Source of the DNA: Solimicrobium silvestre
GTDB taxonomy: Bacteria; Pseudomonadota; Gammaproteobacteria; Burkholderiales; Burkholderiaceae_D
NCBI RefSeq assembly: GCF_002976435.1
Contig: NZ_PUGF01000001.1
Coordinates: 124,001-188,000, forward strand
Length of the DNA stretch: 64,000 nt
Reading direction: 5' to 3'
Made by a program: the position numbers and the translations under genes. Below the pieces are notes generated by a model, which worked only from the letters and a program-made list of their open reading frames with translations, did no database searches and had not been told where the DNA came from. Shown piece after piece: positions 34,230-43,055 of the stretch; positions within the stretch are counted from its first letter, which is position 1, and the number at the start of each line of letters is the position of its first letter.

Positions 34230-35120
34230 ATGGATATTTTCTTGCAGCTTGTACTGAGCGGCGTTGCACTCGGTATGATCTATGCCGTCATTGCGTTTGG
34301 TTACCAGCTGACCTTTGCCACGTCAGGCACGCTTAATTTTGGACAGGGCGAAGCGCTGATGCTCGGTGCGCTAGTCGGGCTTAGTCTGGTTGGCACCATT
34401 CATGGCGGCCCTTATCTGAGCTATGTGCTGATGATACCGGTGGTGATGGTATTCGGCGCCCTGCAAGGCATGTTGGTCGAGTGGATCGGGGTGCGTCCCG
34501 CGATTAAAATCAAATCTGAATTTGGCTGGATCATGTCGACTATCGCGTTAGCGATCATCTTCAAGAACGTGGCGGAGAATATCTGGGGCAAGGACGACCT
34601 GACTTTCCCGTCGCCGTTGAGCTCGGCACCTATTACCGTACTGGGGGCCAATGTGCAGCCTATGCAAATCGCTGTAGTCATCGGCGCGCTGGCGATCATG
34701 GCGGCAGTGGAGGTTTTCAACCGCAAATCGATCTACGGTAAGGCCGTGGTGGCAACTGCCAATGACCGCGATGCCGCCGCACTGATGGGTATTAACACCC
34801 GCATGGTTATCACCTTCTCCTATGCACTGTCGTCGGCCACGGCCGCTTTTGCTGGTGTACTGGTAGCACCGCTGACGCTGACCGGCGCCACCATGGGCGC
34901 GTCGCTGGGACTGAAGGCGTTTGCCGTGGCTATTATCGGCGGCCTGACTTCCGGCGTCGGTGCCATCGTGGGCGGCCTGATATTAGGTATAGCTGAAACC
35001 ACGACCGGCTATTACATTTCTACCGGTTACAAAGAAGTACCGGGTCTGCTGTTGCTATTGCTGGTACTGGCGATCAAGCCATCCGGCCTGTTCGGCAAAG
35101 CTGCCATCAAGAAAGTCTAA
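34230..35120 (+). CDS. livH: Branched-chain amino acid ABC transporter permease LivH
   Basis: A 296-residue inner-membrane permease with about eight hydrophobic helices. It begins IFLQLVLSGVALGMIYAVIAFGYQLTFATSGTLNFGQGEALML, the LivH opening including the conserved NFGQGE. Conserved loops STIALAIIFKNVAE and ATANDRDAAALMGINTRMVITFSYALSSATAAFAGVL carry the coupling region for the ATPases. The end, EVPGLLLLLLVLAIKPSGLFGK, is also typical. It is followed after 3 bp by the fused livM-livG gene. GC is visibly higher than in the flanking genes. Confidence 0.92.
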   Translation: MDIFLQLVLSGVALGMIYAVIAFGYQLTFATSGTLNFGQGEALMLGALVGLSLVGTIHGGPYLSYVLMIPVVMVFGALQGMLVEWIGVRPAIKIKSEFGWIMSTIALAIIFKNVAENIWGKDDLTFPSPLSSAPITVLGANVQPMQIAVVIGALAIMAAVEVFNRKSIYGKAVVATANDRDAAALMGINTRMVITFSYALSSATAAFAGVLVAPLTLTGATMGASLGLKAFAVAIIGGLTSGVGAIVGGLILGIAETTTGYYISTGYKEVPGLLLLLLVLAIKPSGLFGKAAIKKV

Positions 35121-35123
35121 TCA

Positions 35124-37067
35124 ATGAACAAAAAAATGCTGGCCCTCAGTGTGCTGGGCGTGGCAGCCTTAGCGCTGTTCCCGACACTGATACCCAATCC
35201 CTATTACATCCATCTGGCTGAAACCATTCTCATTTATGCCATTTTGCTGTTCGGACTCGATATCGTGGTCGGTTATACCGGTCAGGTTTCGCTCGGTCAT
35301 GCCGGTCTGTTTGGCATAGGTTCTTATGCCACTGGTGTACTGGTATTCAAACTGGCCGCTCCATTTTGGATCGGAATACCGGCCAGTATCGCCGCTGCTG
35401 CGCTGTTCGGTGCCATTCTTGCGTTACCGGCGCTGCGCGTAACGGGCCCTTATCTGGCGATGGTGACGCTGGCCTTTGGTACCATCATCGAAATTTTAAT
35501 CAATGAAATGGACTTCTTAACCAACGGGCCGATGGGTATCAAGATCGCCAAGCCGGTCATTTTCGGCGTCAAGCTGGGCGAAGTTGGTTATTACTATCTG
35601 GTTGCCGCATTGATGCTGCTTTCGCTAGTGGTGGTTCACCGCATACTCAAGTCTAATCTTGGGCGCGCTTTTGAAGCATTGCGCGACAGCCCAATTGCCT
35701 CCGATTGCATGGGCGTGTCGGTGTACCGCTATAAGGTCTATGCCTTTGTGATTAGTGCCGGTTTCGCTGGCTTGGCCGGCAGCCTGTATGCGTATTCGGA
35801 AGAATATATTTCACCCAATACTTACAACTTTGAACTGACCATCTTGTTCTTGCTGGCCGTGATCATGGGCGGGCGCAAGACGCGCTCGGGCGCCCTGCTG
35901 GGAGCGCTGATCGTCGTCATGCTGCCAAGTCTGCTGGCTGACATCGACCTGTTCCGTCAGATTGCCGTCACAGCAGCGGTGCTCGGTGTGGCGGGGGGTG
36001 CTTACATGCTAATCAAGAAGCGCAGCACTGTGCGCGGTGTGATCGTACCGCTGGTCGCGACCATCGGCATGGCTGGTTTTTCATACCATCTGGAAAACAT
36101 CATCGATTGGCGTTTGACCATTTTCGGGTTGATGACCTTGTTTGTTGTCTATTACCTGCAAGATGGAATCGTGGGATTCCTGCATGGCCTGATCGGCAAA
36201 AGAGCCACGCAAGAACCGTTGGCGACAGCGAGTGCCACGGCGGCATCATTCGCACGCGCTCAAGGCGGCACCAATGGCGACACGCTACTGCGCGTTGACC
36301 AAGTACTTATGGCGTTTGGCGGGCTCAAGGCGTTAAACCAAGTCAGCCTGAACGTATTGCAAGGCTCAGTACATGGTCTGATCGGCCCCAATGGCTCAGG
36401 CAAGAGCACCATGATGAATATCTTGACTGGCATTTACCGACCAACGTCAGGCAAGGTCGAATTTGCCGGTGCGATGATTTCAGGGCGCACAACGTCCGAG
36501 ATTGCGTTGGGCGGCGTAGCGCGCACCTTTCAAAACGTTGAGCTGTTTGGCGAAATGACGGCGACTGAAAACGTGCTAGTTGGTTTACACCATACCTTCA
36601 AGTCGAACATCCTCGACATCATGCTGCAAACGCCGCGCTACCGGCGCGAAGAGCGCGCTGCGCGTGCGCGTGCGGCCAGTATTCTCGAGTTCGTCGGTCT
36701 GGCTGATCTGGCTAGTGAGGAGGCGCGCAACCTCCCTTACGGCAAGCAGCGGCTGCTGGAAATCGGACGCGCGCTGGGGCTGAGCCCGCGCTTGCTACTG
36801 CTCGATGAACCAGCGGCAGGCCTGACAGCTCCCGACATCCGCGACCTGATCGCGATCATCCGCAAAATCCGCGAGTATGGCATTACCATCATATTGATTG
36901 AACATCATATGGACGTGGTCATGACGTTATCCGATGTCGTCACCGTGCTCGACTTTGGTCAGAAGATTGCAGAAGGAGCGCCTGCCGTTGTGCAGGGTGA
37001 TCCGAAGGTGATTGAAGCTTATCTGGGCGGACTCAGCGATGCAGTGACCCCTTCGACCGCACATTAA
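35124..37067 (+). CDS. livM: Fused LivM permease - LivG ATPase of the branched-chain amino acid transporter
   Basis: A 647-residue two-domain protein. Residues ~1-345 form the LivM permease: DIVVGYTGQVSLGHAGLFGIGSYATG, ALPALRVTGPYLAMVTLAFGTIIEI, ALRDSPIASDCMGVSVYRYKVYAFVISAGFAGLAGSLYA. A linker with extra hydrophobic segments leads to the ATPase from ~residue 385: Walker A GPNGSGKST (~420), the signature region LPYGKQRLLEIGRALGLSP, Walker B LLLLDEPAAGL (~557) and switch His in IEHHMDVVM. Fusion of LivM and LivG occurs in Burkholderiales, and the fused partner must pair with LivH and LivF. It lies 23 bp before livF. Confidence 0.92.
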   Translation: MNKKMLALSVLGVAALALFPTLIPNPYYIHLAETILIYAILLFGLDIVVGYTGQVSLGHAGLFGIGSYATGVLVFKLAAPFWIGIPASIAAAALFGAILALPALRVTGPYLAMVTLAFGTIIEILINEMDFLTNGPMGIKIAKPVIFGVKLGEVGYYYLVAALMLLSLVVVHRILKSNLGRAFEALRDSPIASDCMGVSVYRYKVYAFVISAGFAGLAGSLYAYSEEYISPNTYNFELTILFLLAVIMGGRKTRSGALLGALIVVMLPSLLADIDLFRQIAVTAAVLGVAGGAYMLIKKRSTVRGVIVPLVATIGMAGFSYHLENIIDWRLTIFGLMTLFVVYYLQDGIVGFLHGLIGKRATQEPLATASATAASFARAQGGTNGDTLLRVDQVLMAFGGLKALNQVSLNVLQGSVHGLIGPNGSGKSTMMNILTGIYRPTSGKVEFAGAMISGRTTSEIALGGVARTFQNVELFGEMTATENVLVGLHHTFKSNILDIMLQTPRYRREERAARARAASILEFVGLADLASEEARNLPYGKQRLLEIGRALGLSPRLLLLDEPAAGLTAPDIRDLIAIIRKIREYGITIILIEHHMDVVMTLSDVVTVLDFGQKIAEGAPAVVQGDPKVIEAYLGGLSDAVTPSTAH

Positions 37068-37090
37068 TCAGGACAAACTCAAGAAGAAAT

Positions 37091-37822
37091 ATGCTCACCA
37101 TTTCCAATTTGTATGCCGGCTACGGCAAGGTCGAAGTTTTGCACGGTATCTCGCTCGATATTCCCAAGGGCCGGCTGGTCACGCTAATCGGCTCGAACGG
37201 CGCTGGCAAAACCACCACCATGCGCGCCATCTCCGGCATGCTCAAGCCCAGCAGCGGCAGCGTGCGTCTGAATGATCAGGACATTACAGGCTTTGACGCG
37301 CACCGAATTGCGCGCGCGGGCCTGGCCCATTCGCCTGAAGGACGGCGCGTATTTGCATCAATGACGGTGACGGACAATTTACTACTGGGTGCTTTTCCCC
37401 GTTACGTGGGAGCACGCCCGAAAGGCGATATCAAACTTGATCTGGAGAAGGCGCTTGAACTGTTTCCGCGCCTGAAAGAGCGCCGCAGCCAGCTGGCCGG
37501 CACCCTGTCCGGCGGCGAACAGCAAATGCTCGCCATGGCTCGCGCTGTCATGCTCAACCCCGATGTTATCTTGCTCGATGAGCCTTCCATGGGACTGGCG
37601 CCCATCTTGGTCGAAGAAGTATTTCGTATCATCACCAGACTTAAATCGGAAGGCGTGACGATGTTGCTGGTGGAGCAGTTCGCAGCAGCGGCACTGAACG
37701 TGGCCGATTATGGCTATGTACTGGAAAACGGCAGCATCTCAGTACATGGCCCGGCGGCCAGTCTGAAGACAGATCCTAAAGTGGTGGCGGCCTATCTTGG
37801 TGGGGCAGCCGCGCATAATTAG
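37091..37822 (+). CDS. livF: Branched-chain amino acid ABC transporter ATPase LivF
   Basis: A 243-residue ATPase with Walker A GSNGAGKTTTMRAISG, Q-loop region HSPEGRRVFASMTVTDNLLLGAF, signature LSGGEQQMLAMARAVM, Walker B VILLDEPSMGLAP and switch MLLVEQFAAAALNVADYGYVLENG, all in LivF order. It completes the importer with the fused LivM-LivG, LivH and the binding protein. It is the last gene of the operon. A short inverted repeat lies 84 bp after its stop. Confidence 0.94.
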   Translation: MLTISNLYAGYGKVEVLHGISLDIPKGRLVTLIGSNGAGKTTTMRAISGMLKPSSGSVRLNDQDITGFDAHRIARAGLAHSPEGRRVFASMTVTDNLLLGAFPRYVGARPKGDIKLDLEKALELFPRLKERRSQLAGTLSGGEQQMLAMARAVMLNPDVILLDEPSMGLAPILVEEVFRIITRLKSEGVTMLLVEQFAAAALNVADYGYVLENGSISVHGPAASLKTDPKVVAAYLGGAAAHN

Positions 37823-37905
37823 CAGCACTGATGAATCAACCTAACGGACGTTGATATTGGCAAAAGCCGCGCATTATGGATTCGCGAACCTCATTGTGCG
37901 CGCAC

Positions 37906-37927
37906 TGATCAGTTCAATTACTGATCA
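37906..37927. repeat. Inverted repeat at the convergent gene ends
   Basis: TGATCAGT (37906-37913) and ACTGATCA (37920-37927) enclose TCAATT. The right arm covers the stop region of the convergent YdeI-family gene. There is no T-run, so it is at best a weak terminator. Confidence 0.5.
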
Positions 37928-38508
37928 TTCAAGCCTTTTCCATTCAGAATTTGCGGCATGGATTTTTCAATCCTTGACTCCCGTGTTTTAGATTGTTTGG
38001 GTGCGGAAAAATGAAGAAGGTAGGCTCTTTGCCGCCCTGGCGTCAATGCTTCAAAAGCAGTTTTCAAGGCAGGGATTTGATCTAATTTATGTTGAAATTC
38101 TTCAGTCAGAATGAATTCATCGGTCTTTTTAAAACTCACTTTCAAACCGGCTTTTTCCACTTCAATGGCTTCATGAATATAGGCTTTCAAGATGGTTTTC
38201 ATCTTAACTATTTCTTGCACATTGGTGAAGCGAATCTGGCGTCCCGCCTGCGTATTTTCTGTTTGTTGGATCAGAATGCCATTGGGATCTTTTAACAAGG
38301 CGCCTTTAAAAAATAACACTGCGCAGTATTCTTTAAATACATGAATTAAGACGACGTTACTTTCCTGAAAAGAGTAACAAGGAACGCCCCATTTCAATTC
38401 CTCGTTCAGCGGACAGTCAAGAACGATCATTCTCAACTTCTCTAACTCTTCCTGCCACGTTTTTGCTTTACTAAAATAACCATCAACTTTGGGGTTCATT
38501 GTTTTCAT
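37918..38508 (-). CDS. YdeI/DUF1801-family protein
   Basis: A 196-residue cytoplasmic protein. The N-terminal ~110 residues match DUF1801 (KTWQEELEKLRMIVLDCPLNEELKWGVPCYSFQESNVVLIHVFKEYCAVLFFKGALL), a fold related to iron-scaffold Fra/YdhG proteins. The C-terminal part is the YdeI-type bacteriocin/OmpD-associated domain (ALTPGRQRAYLLHFSAPKQSKTRESRIEKSMPQILNGKG). No enzyme activity is established for the family. GGAGTATTAAAAT precedes the ATG; an in-frame ATG at 38499 is an alternative. A partial decayed copy lies at 28834-28926. Confidence 0.85.
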   Translation of the reverse strand: MKTMNPKVDGYFSKAKTWQEELEKLRMIVLDCPLNEELKWGVPCYSFQESNVVLIHVFKEYCAVLFFKGALLKDPNGILIQQTENTQAGRQIRFTNVQEIVKMKTILKAYIHEAIEVEKAGLKVSFKKTDEFILTEEFQHKLDQIPALKTAFEALTPGRQRAYLLHFSAPKQSKTRESRIEKSMPQILNGKGLNDQ

Positions 38509-38703
38509 ATTTTAATACTCCAAAATAAAGTGAACTGAAACATAAAAAATTAGAAATAGTTATGAAAGACTTTTTTAGACAGGAAGCGCCAGTCATTCAA
38601 ACATCTTGAACAGCTCCTTATCTACACACTGCCGCCATTCCTAAATAACATTAAATTAAAAATCAAAGAATAGAAACTTTATTGCCTATAAATCCCAAAC
38701 AAA

Positions 38704-38740
38704 AAAAACGCCCGAATTCGATGTGAATTCAGGCGTTTTT
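38704..38740 (-). terminator. Terminator of the leucine-dehydrogenase-type gene
   Basis: On the minus strand AAAAACGCCTGAATTC pairs with GAATTCGGGCGTTTTT across ACATC, with one A:C-type mismatch, and is followed by T's. It lies 22 bp after the stop. Confidence 0.9.
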
Positions 38741-38762
38741 CAGTATTACATTAACTCTTAGA

Positions 38763-39794
38763 TTAACGTTTAAACCGTGCTTCAGCCACACGGTCAGCGA
38801 CTACACTAGTAGACAAACCTTCGTGCGCTGCGCGTTCAAACACTTCAGTTAAGGTTGCGCCGATTTCACGTACATGCGCTTCCACATCCGCTTCCGGCTT
38901 ATTCAAATATTCGTAGCAAACTTTGATGATACCGCCCGCATTAATCACGAAATCAGGCACATACAACATACCTTTTTGACGCATCATGTCGCCCACATCG
39001 GCAGTCGCCAACTGGTTGTTAGCAGCACCGGCCACGATGCTGGCTTTAATGCGTGACAAGGTCAATGGGTTTAATGTTGCACCCAAAGCGCATGGCGCGT
39101 AAATGTCGGCGGCTACGTCGTAGATTGCATCAACAGATACCACTTCCGCGCCAAATTCAGCACGAGCGCGTTCTACTGCGGCAGTATCAATATCAGCAAC
39201 AATCAACTTGGCACCGGCTGCGTGCAAACGGCGTGCATAGTCATAACCAACATGGCCCAAGCCTTGCACGGCAACGACTAAACCTTCCATGTTGTCACGT
39301 TTTAAATGGAATTTAACGGCGGCTTGCGCACCAACAAAACAACCTAAAGCGGTAAATGGAGAAGGATCGCCACTGTCGCCCAAGCCAGCTACAAATTTAG
39401 TTTTATTCGACACGTTAGCCATGTCGGCCGGGCTGGTTCCAATATCTTCCGCAGTAACATAACGGCCGCCCAAACGCTCTAAGGCTTCGCCTAAGGCTTC
39501 AAATAAAGCTGGGGTTTTGTCTGTTTTTGGATTACCGATAATGACGCTTTTACCGCCGCCAATTGGCAAGCCTGCGACTGCATTTTTGTATGTCATACCG
39601 CGCGACAGGCGCAGCACATCGTTGATCGCCGCAGCTTCGTTCATGTAACTCCACATCCGGCAGCCACCCATGGCAGGGCCTAAATTGGTGTTATGTACGG
39701 CGATAATTGCTTTTAAGCCTGATTTAGGCTCAGATACGAACACGACTTGTTCGTGATCGTCAAAATTGGGTTCGTTAAATACAAATGCAGTCAT
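38763..39794 (-). CDS. Leucine/valine/phenylalanine-type amino acid dehydrogenase
   Basis: A 343-residue NAD-dependent enzyme that oxidatively deaminates a branched-chain or aromatic amino acid to its 2-oxo acid and ammonia. The substrate domain has the glycine-rich LGPAMGGCRMW, the catalytic Lys region GLPIGGGKSVIIG, and the second catalytic Asp in ALGEALERLGGRYVTAEDIGTSPADM. The NAD domain has VAVQGLGHVGYDYARRLHAAGAKLIVADID. CYEYLNKPEADVEAHVREI is the C-terminal closure of leucine dehydrogenases. Shorter than hexameric glutamate dehydrogenases (~450), so the Leu/Phe/Val subgroup fits. Proximity to the liv importer suggests linked use of branched-chain amino acids, but the two are separate transcripts. 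Confidence 0.9.
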   Translation of the reverse strand: MTAFVFNEPNFDDHEQVVFVSEPKSGLKAIIAVHNTNLGPAMGGCRMWSYMNEAAAINDVLRLSRGMTYKNAVAGLPIGGGKSVIIGNPKTDKTPALFEALGEALERLGGRYVTAEDIGTSPADMANVSNKTKFVAGLGDSGDPSPFTALGCFVGAQAAVKFHLKRDNMEGLVVAVQGLGHVGYDYARRLHAAGAKLIVADIDTAAVERARAEFGAEVVSVDAIYDVAADIYAPCALGATLNPLTLSRIKASIVAGAANNQLATADVGDMMRQKGMLYVPDFVINAGGIIKVCYEYLNKPEADVEAHVREIGATLTEVFERAAHEGLSTSVVADRVAEARFKR

Positions 39795-40062
39795 GTTATT
39801 GGCTCCGTGCGAGGTGATTTAACCAGTTCAGATAAGAAGTGGCGTGGCAAATCGCTGTGTTGTGGGGGTTAAAAGTTGCTTGAAAACTAAAAAATAAAGT
39901 AAGAAAGTAGGTTGTTTTTAGCGGGTTGTTGCTAAAAATACCGGCGCGCTCAATTGTGTCGAGCGCCGCGCGAGTATAAAGAGTTCATTGTGGAAATTCA
40001 AGTTTGGATGAATTTTTGACAAAAACTAAAACGCCTTTGCACATAAATTCAGGCTCGCCATT
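39795..40062. other. Promoter region of the dehydrogenase gene
   Basis: Noncoding, moderately GC-rich near 39940-39970. The dehydrogenase promoter should lie here on the minus strand, but I could not assign boxes with confidence. Confidence 0.35.
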
Positions 40063-40197
40063 AACGTCATTCCCGCGTAGGCGGGAATCTTGGGGCACCA
40101 ACAAATAGTGCAGGCACGAACCATTCCACTGGCAGACGATGAATTGTCTGTATTCCCAGCTCCACCACTGGATCTCCACCTGCGCGAGGATGACGTT
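40063..40197. repeat. Composite palindromic repeat element
   Basis: The outer 8-bp arms AACGTCAT (40063-40070) and ATGACGTT (40190-40197) enclose about 120 bp. Next to the left arm is a hairpin ATTCCCGC-GTAG-GCGGGAAT (40069-40088). The right end, CCTGCGCGAGGATGACGTT, also occurs with one change at 28772-28790. The ATTCCCGCG/GCGGGAAT hairpin type is widespread between genes in betaproteobacteria. It follows the CDF gene end. Confidence 0.75.
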
Positions 40198-40214
40198 ATT
40201 GTTATTAGCAACAA

Positions 40215-41216
40215 TCAGCTAGCAGTGATAGTACGTTGCACTTCAACGGTGATATGCGACAAACCTTTGTGCTGCTTTAACAGCGCATGGTAATAAGCCG
40301 GCTCACGTTTTGCCTGATTAGTCAGCACCGACACCACGGCACCGAAATGTCCCGGGCCTAAACGCCAGATATGCAGATCAACCAATTGATCGCCCGCTTC
40401 TTTCACCACCGCTTTTACTTTATTACCCATGGCGTCATTAGTATTCACGTCCAACAAAATCGCGCCGGTGTCTTTGATTAAGGTATATGACCAGCTAAAA
40501 ATTACCAGCGCGCCGATAATACCGGCCAATGGATCCATCCACAGCCAGCCAAATGAACGTGCTAACAGCAAGCCGATAATCGCCAGCACCGACACTGCCG
40601 CATCGGCAATCACATGCACATACGCGGCACGCATATTATGGTCACGCGCATCGACTTCATTATGTTGATGATCGTGGTGGTCGTGTTCATGGTGATCGTG
40701 ATGATCGTGATGATCGTGACCATGATGGCTGTGCCCGTGATGATGACCATGATCACCGCCACTTAACAACCAGGCGCTGACAATGTTGACAGCCAAACCG
40801 AGTACGGCAATCGGGATCGCTTCGGTAAAACTGATCGCCACAGGCGACATAAAACGGGAAATCGCTTCATAGCCGATCAGCAGCGCAATCATCGCCAGAA
40901 TAATCGCGCTGGTGAAGCCCGCCAGGTCGCCCATTTTGCCGGTACCGAATACAAAGCGCGGGTTATTTACATGCTTGCGTGCATAGGAATACGCTAGTGC
41001 CGCAATCAGCATTGCCCCAGCATGAGTAGACATGTGCAGGCCGTCTGCCACCAATGCCAGCGAACCGAACAGGCTACCGCCAACAATTTCAGCAATCATC
41101 ATCACACTGCAAAGTGCAATCACCGCCCAGGTTTTGCGCCCGTTGCTATCATGGCCTTCACCTAGAAAAACATGGTCATGGCCAGCACCAAACGGTGCCT
41201 CATAAAATTGATTCAT
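40215..41216 (-). CDS. czcD: Cation diffusion facilitator (zinc/cobalt/cadmium exporter)
   Basis: A 333-residue inner-membrane antiporter with six helices: VIALCSVMMIAEIVGGSLFGSLALVADGLHMSTHAGAMLIAALAYSYARK, with the HxxxD-type metal site in DGLHMSTH (TM2) and a second site in HVIADAAVSVLAIIGLLLA (TM5). Between TM4 and TM5 is a very long His/Asp-rich loop (DHGHHHGHSHHGHDHH and repeats) typical of Zn-binding loops. The C-terminal cytoplasmic domain is present. The symbol is by similarity; metal specificity is not certain. It lies 81 bp downstream of the acyltransferase gene on the same strand. Confidence 0.9.
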   Translation of the reverse strand: MNQFYEAPFGAGHDHVFLGEGHDSNGRKTWAVIALCSVMMIAEIVGGSLFGSLALVADGLHMSTHAGAMLIAALAYSYARKHVNNPRFVFGTGKMGDLAGFTSAIILAMIALLIGYEAISRFMSPVAISFTEAIPIAVLGLAVNIVSAWLLSGGDHGHHHGHSHHGHDHHDHHDHHEHDHHDHQHNEVDARDHNMRAAYVHVIADAAVSVLAIIGLLLARSFGWLWMDPLAGIIGALVIFSWSYTLIKDTGAILLDVNTNDAMGNKVKAVVKEAGDQLVDLHIWRLGPGHFGAVVSVLTNQAKREPAYYHALLKQHKGLSHITVEVQRTITAS

Positions 41217-41297
41217 TTGAATACACTCAACATATCGGGAAAATAGTTCCGCATTTTACACTTGATGCGCTTGAGCAATAGAGCTGCGATGAAAGTA

Positions 41298-41921
41298 TTA
41301 CGATTCACGGTCCTTGCTACCGGCTTTAATTTGTATCGTTTCATCGTCAAATTGCTGAGGATTTTTACCGGTAAAGCCGCGATAAAATTGTTTGATTTCT
41401 TGCATATCGTGTTCGATATCGCCGCTCGGATGAAACAGGTGTGCAACGCCGCCAACTTTATCTTTAAAATCCATAAAGCCCAGCAAAATCGGCACCTTGG
41501 CACCGAGTGCAATGTAATAAAAACCGGTCTTCCAATGGCTGACTTTATCGCGCGTACCTTCTGGCGGCACAATCACGGTGAGTCGTTCGGTGCGATTAAA
41601 GGCATCAATTGTGCCTTGCACTAAATTACCGGATTTTTCCCGGTCAACCGGAATCCCACCCAACCAGCGCATCACGGAACCCATTACTGGTGGAAATAAG
41701 CTGGACTTGCCCATCCAATAGACCCGCAAACGCAGCGCAAAGCACACCATTAAGGTAAAAGGGAAATCCCAATTGCTGGTATGTGGCGCAGCGATCAGTA
41801 CATATTTGGCTTCATCCGGTGCCTTCCCATCGACCCGCCATCCAAGCAAACGCAGCATCAGTACAGAAATCCAACGCATTACAGTATTTACAACGGGAGT
41901 ATCAAAAATCGTGTGATGCAT
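41298..41921 (-). CDS. Lysophospholipid acyltransferase (PlsC-like)
   Basis: A 207-residue membrane-associated enzyme of the glycerophosphate acyltransferase family. The catalytic HX4D motif is His47-Asp52 (PHTSNWDFPF), the glycerol-phosphate pocket is VDREKSGN, and the third motif is VPPEGTRDKVSHWKTGFYYIA. An N-terminal hydrophobic segment (VMRWISVLMLRLLGW) anchors it. The compact size and early HTSNWD motif fit the YihG-unrelated short bacterial PlsC-like group that transfer acyl chains to lysophospholipids or ornithine-lipid precursors. Substrate unknown. Same strand as the CDF gene. Confidence 0.88.
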   Translation of the reverse strand: MHHTIFDTPVVNTVMRWISVLMLRLLGWRVDGKAPDEAKYVLIAAPHTSNWDFPFTLMVCFALRLRVYWMGKSSLFPPVMGSVMRWLGGIPVDREKSGNLVQGTIDAFNRTERLTVIVPPEGTRDKVSHWKTGFYYIALGAKVPILLGFMDFKDKVGGVAHLFHPSGDIEHDMQEIKQFYRGFTGKNPQQFDDETIQIKAGSKDRES

Positions 41922-42055
41922 AACAATACCGACCAGCCTTTAAAGAAGAAACTTAAGCTTAATAAGCTAAATAAGGCCTGCATTATAGGTAAACGTTACG
42001 CGTTTAGGAACTTTTGGGGGAAATTAAGGCGGAAATTATGACAAGACCATCACAT

Positions 42056-42087
42056 AAAAATGGTGGGCACTGTGTTGAGCACCCACC
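42056..42087 (-). terminator. Terminator of the DUF3016 gene
   Basis: On the minus strand GGTGGG and CCCACC arms close a 14-base loop and are followed by ATTTTTAT. It lies 20 bp after the stop. Confidence 0.65.
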
Positions 42088-42106
42088 GACTAGCTAAATT
42101 AACAGC

Positions 42107-42616
42107 TTACTTACCAGGTAATATTTTTTGCATTTGTTGCTGTTCAAACCATTGTCGAATCATATATTCTTCATACGGATAAAGCTTACGATCCCGCCCA
42201 ATGATAGAGGCTGGTCTTGACATAAAACCGAGATCTTTCAGGTCAACCTTGGCTTCTTTAAGCACCTTATTTTGTGCATCCAATAATTTGTACTCAAACA
42301 TAATTGCTGGCCGATAAATTGGCTTAACCACTCGCATTTCAACGCCGGAGCCACGCATACTCGGCCTCACTTCGCCAGCTAAATCCAAGTCAGTAACGGT
42401 GATTTGCCAGACTGTATTGTCGGGTAATTTTCGAGCTAATTCGGCAAATATGCTATCAAAATTCTTAAACAGGTCAGCTTCAAATTTACCTTTATCTTGA
42501 TCGCCTGATTGAATATCCGTGTATTTTTCAGGCTCTTGCCATTTAACCGTTACTTCGCCAGCAAATGCTGTGCAACTGATAAAAATAGCGGCTACAACCA
42601 ATAATAATTTATTCAT
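42107..42616 (-). CDS. Exported DUF3016 protein
   Basis: A 169-residue protein with a signal peptide (LLLVVAAIFISCTAFA). The mature sequence matches DUF3016: VTVKWQEPEKYTDIQSGDQDKGKFEADLFKNFDSIFAELARKLPDNTVWQITVTDLDLAGEVRP, RGSGVEMRVVKPIYRPAIMFEYKLLDAQNKVLKEAKVDLKDLGFM. The family is periplasmic, found in proteobacteria, with no known function. The Cys in the signal (SCTAFA) is not in a good lipobox context. It is divergent from the RND efflux operon, 439 bp from the adaptor start. Confidence 0.85.
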   Translation of the reverse strand: MNKLLLVVAAIFISCTAFAGEVTVKWQEPEKYTDIQSGDQDKGKFEADLFKNFDSIFAELARKLPDNTVWQITVTDLDLAGEVRPSMRGSGVEMRVVKPIYRPAIMFEYKLLDAQNKVLKEAKVDLKDLGFMSRPASIIGRDRKLYPYEEYMIRQWFEQQQMQKILPGK

Positions 42617-42933
42617 TTTAAATACCTCTCTGAAGTGTTGATAGTCAACCTGAAAATATTAGCAGATTTTATGCAACGAGTTGTTTCGACAAGTTTCTAT
42701 TTATGCACATTTACGCTGCAGGTCAATTTCCCCATTCATCGCTCAATTAAACAACTCATCCTACAAATTCCTCAGTTTGTCGCATACCGTTCAATGAAAA
42801 ATTTGAATTAACTATACTGCGAATAGTCCCAAAATTCGACAACGCGTCAACACTTAATTTTTATACTTTTTACATTATTTAATTGCCGTGAGATATTATT
42901 TATATATACTCTCGGCAACTAAATTAACTAATA

Positions 42934-43033
42934 GGACTTCCGCAAAATTGTTCCAGCAAGATGCGCCGACGCCGACAGTACGAATAGTACGGCAAGGAGG
43001 TGCAACGCCGCTGGGGCAGTTTTGCGGAAGTCC
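42934..43033. mobile_element. MITE-like inverted-repeat element upstream of the RND efflux operon
   Basis: A 100-bp element bounded by a 14-bp perfect terminal inverted repeat, GGACTTCCGCAAAA (42934-42947) and TTTTGCGGAAGTCC (43020-43033), extended by imperfect TTG/CAG. The interior contains GTAC-GAATA-GTAC and GC-rich repeats. It has no coding capacity for a transposase. No target-site duplication is obvious at the ends. It sits 22 bp before the adaptor's start codon and artificially extends that reading frame upstream. Confidence 0.7.
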
Positions 43034-43055
43034 CTCACAAAGCTTGGAGAAAACC

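Noticed and set aside
42888-43055. N-terminal extension of the RND adaptor
   Set aside because: The extra 56 codons translate the MITE-like inverted-repeat element; a Shine-Dalgarno and lipoprotein signal support ATG 43056.
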